15,450 bases of DNA from Pseudomonadota bacterium (GTDB lineage: Bacteria; Pseudomonadota; Alphaproteobacteria; Acetobacterales; Acetobacteraceae). Of this stretch, positions 6,536 to 12,801 are shown piece by piece. Positions within the stretch are counted from its first letter, which is position 1; the number at the start of each line of letters is the position of its first letter. A program made the position numbers and the translations under genes. The stretch is taken from assembly GCA_023390705.1 (NCBI GenBank), contig JAEWCI010000634.1, positions 1 through 15,450 on the forward strand. The letters are read 5' to 3'. Below the pieces are notes generated by a model. It was not told the DNA's origin. It saw only the letters and a program-made list of their open reading frames with translations, and ran no database searches.

Positions 6536-6652
6536 ATCCGCGTCCCCTCCGCCCCCGTTCGGCCAGCGCGCACTGTCCGGGCTGACACGCCCCGACCACC
6601 GCTGCCTGCCCGGAAACCCGCCGTTGCCCCCAAGGGGCGCGGAGCGAGAGAC

Positions 6653-7639
6653 ATGCCCGCCATGCAACAGGTCTTCACCATTCATGAAAACGACCTCTGG
6701 GTCGCCCCGCTGCGCCGCGAATTCGCCGCGCTCGGCACGCCCCATGCCGAATGGTTCCTCGACCGCGGCCTGCTGGACCTGACCCGGCCACCGCCGCCCG
6801 GCGTCTTCTACAACCGCATGAGCGCCTCCTCCCACACCCGCGGCCATACCTACGCGCCGGAATATGCGGCGGCGGTGATCGAATGGCTGGAACGGCACCA
6901 CCGCACGGTGGTGAACGGCCGCCGCGCGCTGCAACTGGAAGTCAGCAAGGTCGCGCAGTACCAGGCGCTGGCCGCCTTCAACATCCCCACGCCCGAAACC
7001 GTGGCCGTCATCGGCCTGGAACATGTGCCGGAGGCCGCGGAGCGGATTGGTTATCCGCTCATCCTCAAGCACAACCGCGCCGGCAAGGGGCTGGGCGTGC
7101 GGCTGGTGTACTCGGCCGAGGGGCTGCGCGAGACGCTGGCGGCGCTGGAAGCGAGCAATGACGAGGACGCCCTGCCGCGCGACGGCATCTGGCTGGTGCA
7201 GCGCTACATCCGCGCGCCGGATGCCAGCATCACCCGCGCCGAATTCGTCGGCGGGAAATTCCTCTACGCCGTGCGGGTGGACACCAGCGAGGGCTTCGAG
7301 CTCTGCCCCGCCGATGCCTGCCAGGTGCCGGACGGGGCGGCCTGCCCGGCCGTGGCGCCGGCGGCGAAGTTCCAGGTGATCGAAGGCTTCCACCACCCGC
7401 TGCTGGGCCGCATGGAAGCCTTCCTGCAGGCCAATGGCATCGGCATCGGCGCCATCGAATTCGCCACCGACGCCGAGGGCAACAGCTTCGCATACGATGT
7501 CAACACCAACACCAACTACAACCCGGATGCCGAAGCCAAGGCCGGGGTTTCCGGCATGCAGGCGATCGCCCGCTACCTGACCCTGCTGGCCGGCCGCACC
7601 CCCTTCCTCGGCACCGATTCCTACGCCTACGCGGCGTAG
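6653..7639 (+). CDS. ATP-grasp ligase of unknown substrate (RimK/glutathione-synthetase-like)
   Basis: This 328-residue soluble protein would join a carboxylate, via an acyl phosphate, to an amine or thiol using ATP. ATP-grasp elements are visible: ILKHNRAGKGLGV at 137-149 (Lys139 and the glycine-rich loop), WLVQRYI at 180-186 (adenine contact), KFLYAVRVD at 202-210, and the metal-binding IEF (268-270) with DVNTNTNYN at 282-290. The N-terminal part has distinctive conserved-looking strings (FYNRMSASSHTRGH at 52-65, VVNGRRALQLEVSK at 86-99) that probably bind the specific substrate. GGAG at 6641-6644, 8 nt from the ATG, fixes the start, and no alternative start exists upstream. The YeeE/YedE transporter gene follows after 15 bp. 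With the SAM-II-like leader, this suggests a role in sulfur metabolism. It is not glutathione synthetase by motif, and the substrates are unknown. Confidence 0.85.
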   Translation: MPAMQQVFTIHENDLWVAPLRREFAALGTPHAEWFLDRGLLDLTRPPPPGVFYNRMSASSHTRGHTYAPEYAAAVIEWLERHHRTVVNGRRALQLEVSKVAQYQALAAFNIPTPETVAVIGLEHVPEAAERIGYPLILKHNRAGKGLGVRLVYSAEGLRETLAALEASNDEDALPRDGIWLVQRYIRAPDASITRAEFVGGKFLYAVRVDTSEGFELCPADACQVPDGAACPAVAPAAKFQVIEGFHHPLLGRMEAFLQANGIGIGAIEFATDAEGNSFAYDVNTNTNYNPDAEAKAGVSGMQAIARYLTLLAGRTPFLGTDSYAYAA

Positions 7640-7654
7640 CGCGAGAGAGCACGC

Positions 7655-8896
7655 ATGTCCGTCACCACAGCTTCCCCCTTCCCCAGCCGTGCCTTCGGTG
7701 ATGCCTTCGGCGGCATCAGCCGGGGCCCGGTCCTGGCTTCGCTCGCCGCGCTGGCGCTCGGCGCGGGATGGCTCGGTAGCGAGGTCGGGCCGCGTCAGGC
7801 CGCGCTCTACCTGCTCGGCGCCGCGCTGGGGCTGGTGCTCTACCATGCCAGCTTCGGCTTCACCGCCGCCTGGCGGGTCTTCGTCTCCGACCGGCGCGGC
7901 GCCGGGCTGCGGGCGCAGATGGCCATGCTGGCGCTGGCGGTGCTGCTGTTCTTCCCGGCGCTCGCGGCCGGTTCGCTGTTCGGCCAGAACCTGACCGGGC
8001 TGGTGGCGCCGGTCGGTGTGGGCGTGGCCTTCGGCGCCTTCATCTTCGGCATCGGCATGCAGCTCGGCGGCGGCTGCGCCTCCGGCACGCTCTTCGCCGT
8101 GGGCGGTGGCTCCACCCGCATGGTGGTGACGCTGCTGGCCTTCATCGCCGGCTCCACCCTGGGCGCCGCGCATTTCCACTACTGGGCGCAGTTGCCGCAC
8201 ATCTCCGGCGTCTCGATGGTGAAGAGCCTCGGCGTGCTGCCGGCCCTGGTACTGAACCTGGCGGTTTTCGCCGCCATTGCCGCCGGCACGGCCTGGCTTG
8301 AGCGGCGCCGCCACGGCAGGCTGCTGCCCACCGCGGCTTCCCCGAACCAGGGCTTCGCCGCACGGTTGCTGCGGGGTTCCTGGCCGCTGCTGGCCGGAGC
8401 GCTGGCGCTCGCGGTGCTGAATTTCGTCACCCTGGCGCTGTCCGGCCGGCCTTGGGGGATCACCTCGGCTTTCGCGCTCTGGGGTTCCAAGCTCGATATT
8501 GCGTTCGGTGGCGATGCCGAATTCTGGCCCTTCTGGTCCGACCCGCGCGCCGCGGCGATGCTGGAAGCGCCGGTGCAGGCCGATGTCACCACGGTGATGG
8601 ATATCGGCATCATGGCCGGCGCCCTGCTGGCGGCGGGGCTGGCCGGGAAGTTCCGCCCGGAATGGCGCATCCCCTTCCGCTCGCTGCTCGCGGCGGTGAT
8701 CGGCGGGCTGCTGATGGGCTATGGCGCGCGGCAGGCCTATGGCTGCAACATCGGCGCCTATTTCTCCGGCATCGCCTCCGGCAGCCTGCATGCCTGGCTG
8801 TGGCTGCCCATGGCCTTCGCCGGAAGCTGGATCGGCACCCGCCTGCGGCCGCTCTTCGGCCTGGCGGTGGAGCGGACGCCGGCCGGAAGCTGCTGA
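7655..8896 (+). CDS. YeeE/YedE (TsuA-like) sulfur-compound transporter
   Basis: This 413-residue inner-membrane protein has roughly ten hydrophobic segments in two halves. Family signatures are present: GIGMQLGGGCASGTLFAVGG at 132-151 with Cys141, and YGARQAYGCNIGAYFSGIAS at 356-375 with Cys364. In characterised members (TsuA) such cysteines relay thiosulfate through the channel; other relatives import selenium or sulfur species. The early motif SFGFTAAWR at 66-74 corresponds to the first-half repeat but lacks a Cys. The ATP-grasp stop is 15 bp upstream with only a weak GAGAGAG ribosome-binding signal between, so translational coupling is likely. A strong hairpin follows the stop at 8906-8939. 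No separate TusA/YeeD partner is seen in the window. Thiosulfate is the default guess; the substrate is not proven. Confidence 0.88.
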   Translation: MSVTTASPFPSRAFGDAFGGISRGPVLASLAALALGAGWLGSEVGPRQAALYLLGAALGLVLYHASFGFTAAWRVFVSDRRGAGLRAQMAMLALAVLLFFPALAAGSLFGQNLTGLVAPVGVGVAFGAFIFGIGMQLGGGCASGTLFAVGGGSTRMVVTLLAFIAGSTLGAAHFHYWAQLPHISGVSMVKSLGVLPALVLNLAVFAAIAAGTAWLERRRHGRLLPTAASPNQGFAARLLRGSWPLLAGALALAVLNFVTLALSGRPWGITSAFALWGSKLDIAFGGDAEFWPFWSDPRAAAMLEAPVQADVTTVMDIGIMAGALLAAGLAGKFRPEWRIPFRSLLAAVIGGLLMGYGARQAYGCNIGAYFSGIASGSLHAWLWLPMAFAGSWIGTRLRPLFGLAVERTPAGSC

Positions 8897-8905
8897 ACCC
8901 TTGCC

Positions 8906-8939
8906 GGTGCCGGGGCCCGCGCGCTAGGGCCTCGGCATC
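8906..8939 (+). terminator. Strong 13-bp hairpin between YeeE and ECH genes
   Basis: GGTGCCGGGGCCC (8906-8918) pairs over all 13 positions, two of them G-U wobbles, with GGGCCTCGGCATC (8927-8939) around an 8-nt loop. It starts 10 nt after the YeeE stop and ends just before the AAGGAG of the next gene. No U-tract follows, so it may be a weak or factor-dependent terminator, or a processing/stability hairpin that separates the sulfur operon from the acyl-CoA genes. Confidence 0.55.
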
Positions 8940-8957
8940 GGGAAGGAGACCTCCGCC

Positions 8958-9770
8958 ATGTCCGCCGCCGCGACCGAGCCCGCGCCGATGGTCCTCCGCC
9001 AGGACCAGGATGGCATCGCCATCCTCACCCTGAACCGCGCCGGGGCACGCAACAGCCTCTCCCTTGCCATGATGGCCGCCCTGCAGGCGGCGCTGGACGG
9101 CGTCGCGGCCGACGGCGCCCTGCGCTGCGTGGTGCTGGCGGCCGAGGGACCAGCCTTCTCCGCCGGCCACGACCTGAAGGAACTGACCGCGCACCGCGCG
9201 GACCCCGATGGCGGCCAGGGCTTCTTCACCCGCGCCATGCAGGACTGCGCCCGGCTGATGCAGAGTGTGGTCGCGCTGCCGCAGCCGGTCATCGCCGCGG
9301 TGACGGGCGTGGCCACCGCCGCCGGCTGCCAGTTGGTAGCAAGCTGCGACCTGGCCATTGCCGGCGAGCATGCGCGCTTCTGCACGCCGGGCGTGGATAT
9401 CGGCCTGTTCTGCTCCACCCCCGCCGTCGCGCTTTCCCGCAGCGTGGCACGCAAGCCGGCCATGGAGATGCTGCTGACCGGCGAGATGATCGGCGCCGAG
9501 GAGGCGCGGCGCATCTTCCTGGTCAACCGTGTGGTGCCGACCGACCAGGTGATGCCGGAAGCGCTGGAACTGGCCCGGCGGATCGCCGCCCGTTCGGCGG
9601 TGGCGGTGCGGATGGGCAAGCGCGGCTTCAACCGCCAGCTCGGCCTGGACCTGCCGCGCGCCTATGAGGAAGCGGCGGCGGTGATGGTGGCGAACCTGCT
9701 GGCCGAGGATGCGGCCGAGGGCATCGGCGCCTTCCTGGCCAAGCGGCCGCCGGTCTGGACGCATCGGTAG
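8958..9770 (+). CDS. Enoyl-CoA hydratase/isomerase family protein, ECHDC3-like
   Basis: This 270-residue crotonase-fold protein resembles the ECHDC3 branch: FSAGHDLKEL at 67-76 and GVATAAGCQLVASCDLA at 117-133 (oxyanion hole), TPGVDIGLFCSTP at 143-155, and a conserved-looking C-terminus (EGIGAFLAKRPPVWTH). By alignment with rat mitochondrial enoyl-CoA hydratase, the two catalytic glutamates are replaced: Gln125 at the Glu144 position and Gly145 at the Glu164 position. Hydratase activity is therefore doubtful. It may act as an isomerase, a hydrolase-like crotonase, or a CoA-ester binder. AAGGAG lies 9 nt before the ATG. The next gene, an acyl-CoA ligase, begins 10 bp after the stop with its ribosome-binding site overlapping it, so the two are one operon. 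Confidence 0.9.
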   Translation: MSAAATEPAPMVLRQDQDGIAILTLNRAGARNSLSLAMMAALQAALDGVAADGALRCVVLAAEGPAFSAGHDLKELTAHRADPDGGQGFFTRAMQDCARLMQSVVALPQPVIAAVTGVATAAGCQLVASCDLAIAGEHARFCTPGVDIGLFCSTPAVALSRSVARKPAMEMLLTGEMIGAEEARRIFLVNRVVPTDQVMPEALELARRIAARSAVAVRMGKRGFNRQLGLDLPRAYEEAAAVMVANLLAEDAAEGIGAFLAKRPPVWTHR

Positions 9771-9774
9771 GAGG
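9769..9774 (+). promoter_or_regulatory. Ribosome-binding site overlapping the ECH stop codon
   Basis: A perfect AGGAGG overlaps the TAG at 9768-9770 and lies 6 nt before the ATG at 9781. It settles that ATG as the ligase start, rather than the in-frame ATG at 9709 inside the ECH gene, and implies translational coupling. Confidence 0.85.
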
Positions 9775-9780
9775 CAGGCA

Positions 9781-11406
9781 ATGGACTACGACACCGGGCT
9801 GGAGCGTTGTTCCGCCAATCATCAGCCGCGCACGCCGCTGCTCTTCCTGGAACGCTCGGCGCAGGTCTTCCCGGACCACATCGCCGTGGTGCATGGCGCG
9901 CTGCGCCGCTCCTACCAGGAGCTGTACGCCCGCTGCGTGCGCCTGGCCAGCGCACTGGCGAAGCGCGGGATCACCCGCGGCGACACGGTGGCGGCGCTGC
10001 TGCCCAATATCCCGGAGATGCTGGAAGCGCATTACGGCGTGCCCATGGCCGGGGCCGTGCTGAACACGCTGAACACGCGGCTCGATGCCGACACCATCGC
10101 CTATATCCTCGACCATGGCGAGGCGAAGGCGGTGATCGTGGACCGGGAGCTGGTGCCGCTGCTGCGCGTGGCGCTGCTGCAGGCGAAGAACCAGCCGCTG
10201 GTCATCGAGGTGGAGGACCCGGAGGCACCGGAAGCGGCCCGCGCCAACAGCATGGGCGGCCTGCCCTACGAAGCCCTGCTGGTGGAGGGCGAGCCGGGCT
10301 TCGCCTGGCCGCGGCCGCGGGACGAATGGGACGCCATCACCCTGAACTATACCAGCGGCACCACCGGGCGGCCGAAGGGCGTGGTCTATCACCACCGCGG
10401 CGCCGCGCTGCTGGCCACGGGCAATGTGCTCAGCGCCGGGATGGCGCGGCATCCGGTCTATCTCTGGACCCTGCCGATGTTCCACTGCAACGGCTGGTGC
10501 TTCCCCTGGACCATCTCGGCCGTCGCCGGCACCCATGTCTGCCTGCGCGCCGTGCGTGGCGCCGCCATGTGGGGGCTGATGGCCGAGCATGGCGTGACCC
10601 ATATGTGCGGCGCCCCGGTGGTGATGGCGACGCTGCTGGACACCCCGGCGGCGCAGAAGCCGGAGCTGCGCCACCAGGTGCAATTCGTGGTGGCCGGCGC
10701 GCCGCCGCCGGAAGCCGTGCTGGCCGCCATGCGCGCCGCCGGCTTCGCGGTGCTGCATGTCTATGGCCTGACCGAATGCTACGGGCCCAGCGTGGTAAAT
10801 GAGTGGCATGCTTCCTGGAACAGCCTGCCGCCCGCCGACCAGGCCAGGCTGATGGCCCGCCAGGGCGTGCGCTACCAGGCGCTGGAGGGGCTGGAAGTGC
10901 TGGACCCGGAAACCATGCGGCCCGTCCCCGCCGATGGCACGACCATGGGCGAGGTGATGATGCGCGGCAACGTGGTGATGAAGGGCTACCTGAAGGACCC
11001 CGAGGCGACCCGCAAGGCCTTCGCCGGCGGCTGGTTCCATACCGGCGACCTCGCGGTGCGCTACCCGGATGGCTACATCCAGCTCAAGGACCGCTCCAAG
11101 GACATCATCATCTCGGGCGGCGAGAACATCAGCAGCATCGAGGTCGAGGACGCGCTCTACAAGCACCCGGCGGTGGCGCTGGCCGCCGTGGTGGCGAAGC
11201 CGGACGAGAAATGGGGCGAGGTGCCATGCGCCTTCGTCGAGCTTAAGCCCGGCGCCACGGCGACCGAGGCCGAGCTGATCGCCTTCTGCCGCGGGCACCT
11301 GGCCGGCTTCAAGGCGCCGAAGCAGGTGGTCTTCACCGAGCTTCCGCGCACCAGCACCGGCAAGATCCAGAAACACGTGCTGCGCGGCCAGGTGCGGCCG
11401 GCCTGA
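9781..11406 (+). CDS. Acyl-CoA synthetase (ANL superfamily, AAE/butyrate-CoA ligase-like), copy 2
   Basis: This 541-residue ligase would form an acyl-CoA from a carboxylic acid, ATP and CoA. Motifs are complete: YTSGTTGRPKG at 190-200, YGLTE at 328-332, TGD at 421-423, DIIISGGENISSIEVED at 441-457, and the C-terminal lysine K528 in RTSTGKIQK. N-terminal features (TPLLFLERSAQVFPD at 18-32, GVPMAGAVLNTLNTRLD at 86-102, PMFHCNGWCFPW at 232-243) match the plant AAE / bacterial short- to medium-chain or aryl acyl-CoA ligase group. That group includes butyrate-, benzoate- and methylthiopropionate-activating enzymes, so the precise acid stays open. It is coupled to the ECH-family gene just upstream. 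A strong hairpin follows its stop. Start choice rests on the AGGAGG at 9769-9774. Confidence 0.92.
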   Translation: MDYDTGLERCSANHQPRTPLLFLERSAQVFPDHIAVVHGALRRSYQELYARCVRLASALAKRGITRGDTVAALLPNIPEMLEAHYGVPMAGAVLNTLNTRLDADTIAYILDHGEAKAVIVDRELVPLLRVALLQAKNQPLVIEVEDPEAPEAARANSMGGLPYEALLVEGEPGFAWPRPRDEWDAITLNYTSGTTGRPKGVVYHHRGAALLATGNVLSAGMARHPVYLWTLPMFHCNGWCFPWTISAVAGTHVCLRAVRGAAMWGLMAEHGVTHMCGAPVVMATLLDTPAAQKPELRHQVQFVVAGAPPPEAVLAAMRAAGFAVLHVYGLTECYGPSVVNEWHASWNSLPPADQARLMARQGVRYQALEGLEVLDPETMRPVPADGTTMGEVMMRGNVVMKGYLKDPEATRKAFAGGWFHTGDLAVRYPDGYIQLKDRSKDIIISGGENISSIEVEDALYKHPAVALAAVVAKPDEKWGEVPCAFVELKPGATATEAELIAFCRGHLAGFKAPKQVVFTELPRTSTGKIQKHVLRGQVRPA

Positions 11407-11414
11407 GCCGGATC

Positions 11415-11445
11415 GGTTTCCCCTGTGCGCCGGCACGGGGGAACC
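11415..11445. terminator. Terminator-like hairpin between convergent genes
   Basis: The arms GGTTTCCCCTGTGC (11415-11428) and GCACGGGGGAACC (11433-11445) form a 13-bp stem with one bulged T, one wobble and a 4-nt loop, 8 nt after the ligase-2 stop. No U-tract follows on either strand. It sits in the 158-bp gap between ligase 2 (+) and the MFS gene (-) and probably marks the 3' end of the ligase transcript. The rest of this gap shows nothing recognisable. Confidence 0.6.
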
Positions 11446-11564
11446 ACCCCCGCTGCCATTGGCGCGTTTTCCATGGAGGTTGACCGCCTGCGTTCAGCCA
11501 CATGCTGTGCCCGAAAATGCCCGGCCGGCGCAGCTTGGCCGCAGGTCCTGGCGCCCGGGGCTGA

Positions 11565-12737
11565 TCAGCGCACCAGCACCCGGCGCACCACCAGCCCGGC
11601 CAGGCCGCCGCAGGCGAGCGGCAGGGCCATTGCCATGGCGGTGCCGTCCTGCAGCAGGGAGACGGCAAGGCCGGACAGCATCCCCAGCCCGAATTGCAGC
11701 ACCCCGAGCACCGCCGAGGCGCTACCCGCCGCCCTGCTCTGCCCCGCCATGGCCTGTGCCGTCGCCACCGGCATGATGCCGCCCAGGCTGGCGATATAGA
11801 ACCAGAGCACCACCACCATCCCCCAGAAGCCGCCCAGCCCGGTGCCGGCCACCAGCAGCAGCGCCAGCCCGAGGCTCGCCGCCATGACCTGGGAGATGGT
11901 CAGCAACCGCGTGGCGGGCACGCGCTGCGCCAGCCTGCTGACGACCTGCGAGACCAGCATGAGCCCGGCCGCATTGGCGCCGAAGAAATAGCCGTAATCC
12001 TGCGGCGATACGCCGTGCAACTGCATGAAGACGAAGGGCGAGCCGGCGAGGTAGGCGAACAGCCCGGCCATCGGCAGGATACCGCCCAGCGCCTCTCCCA
12101 TGAAGCGGCGGCTGCCGAGCAGGCGCCCATAGACCCGCAGCGCATCCCTCACCCCGCCGCGGCTGCGGCGGGAGGGCGGCAGGCTTTCCGGCAGGACGAA
12201 CAGGATGGCGGCGACACAGGCCAGGCCATAGCCGGTCAGCACCCAGAACACCGCCCGCCAGCCGAACTGGCTCACCATCCAGCCGCCGAGCAGCGGCCCG
12301 AGGATCGGCGCCAGGGCGAAGACGAGCATGAGCCTGGCCATCAGCCGGATCATCGCCGGGCCCTCGGCGAGGTCCCGCACCACGGCGCGCGCCACCACCA
12401 CCCCGGCGCAGCCGCCCAGCGTCTGCAGGAAACGGAAGGCCGTGAGTTGCAGGATGCCGGTGGCCAGGGCGCAGGCCACCGAGGCCAGCGCAAAGCCCGC
12501 CATGCCGGCGGCCAGCGGCAACCTGCGCCCGAAACGGTCCGAGAGCGGGCCATAGAAAGCCTGGCCGATGGTCATGCCGAGGAAGGAAGCCGCGAGCGTC
12601 CGCTGCACCTCCGCCGCGCTGGCGTTGAAATGCGCCGCCAGGGCGGGGAAGGCCGGCAGGTAGATATCGGTGGAAACCGGCCCGATGGCTGTCAGGGCGC
12701 CCAGGATGATGATGAGGCTGAGCGGGATGGCCGACAT
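11565..12737 (-). CDS. Bcr/CflA-family MFS drug/metabolite exporter
   Basis: This 390-residue 12-TM major facilitator would export a small molecule with proton antiport across the inner membrane. The Bcr/CflA signature STDIYLPAFPAL is at residues 22-33, and motif A, GPLSDRFGRR, is at 63-72. The central loop (LPESLPPSRRSR near 178-189) divides two six-helix halves. Length is normal. An in-frame TAG lies three codons upstream of the ATG at 12737, so this is the only start, though its ribosome-binding signal is weak. The gene follows acyl-CoA ligase 3 by 64 bp on the same strand and could share its transcript. It may remove a toxic acid or intermediate. Family members export bicyclomycin, chloramphenicol or sulfonamides, but the substrate here is unknown. 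Confidence 0.9.
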   Translation of the reverse strand: MSAIPLSLIIILGALTAIGPVSTDIYLPAFPALAAHFNASAAEVQRTLAASFLGMTIGQAFYGPLSDRFGRRLPLAAGMAGFALASVACALATGILQLTAFRFLQTLGGCAGVVVARAVVRDLAEGPAMIRLMARLMLVFALAPILGPLLGGWMVSQFGWRAVFWVLTGYGLACVAAILFVLPESLPPSRRSRGGVRDALRVYGRLLGSRRFMGEALGGILPMAGLFAYLAGSPFVFMQLHGVSPQDYGYFFGANAAGLMLVSQVVSRLAQRVPATRLLTISQVMAASLGLALLLVAGTGLGGFWGMVVVLWFYIASLGGIMPVATAQAMAGQSRAAGSASAVLGVLQFGLGMLSGLAVSLLQDGTAMAMALPLACGGLAGLVVRRVLVR

Positions 12738-12801
12738 GCGGCGTGCCTAGCACTGCCTGCTGCGCTGCAACAAGGCACGGCTGCCCTGCCCGGGGCGCAG
12801 G

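Larger units (their letters stand above)
6253..6652. other. 400-bp non-coding stretch: palindromic element, promoter, riboswitch-like leader
   Basis: There is no credible protein gene here. Contents in order: a GC-rich structured element at 6268-6339 after the SDR stop; an AT-richer island (about 6340-6430) with a promoter-like sequence; a GC hairpin at 6466-6486; a SAM-II-like aptamer at 6485-6535; a C-rich linker; a small hairpin at 6626-6638; and the ATP-grasp ribosome-binding site GGAG at 6641-6644. The ATP-grasp frame is open back to a TAA at 6527-6529 but has no ATG, GTG or TTG start before 6653, so the leader really is untranslated. Confidence 0.7.

Noticed and set aside
6393..6599. 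68-codon minus-strand frame in the long non-coding gap
   Set aside because: No ribosome-binding site or domain, and it lies across the promoter and riboswitch-like structures.
6404..8791. 795-codon open frame on the minus strand, antisense to the ATP-grasp and YeeE genes
   Set aside because: Low-complexity Gly/Arg/Gln/His-rich product typical of antisense shadows in high-GC DNA; the plus-strand genes have clear domains and ribosome-binding sites.
9709..9780. Upstream in-frame start for ligase 2, adding 24 residues
   Set aside because: Lies inside the ECH coding sequence; the added residues are Arg/Ser/Pro-rich shadow and the ATG at 9781 has a perfect AGGAGG at the right distance.
9628..11436. 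602-codon open frame on the minus strand, opposite ligase 2
   Set aside because: Shadow of a well-supported ANL enzyme; no domain or ribosome-binding site.
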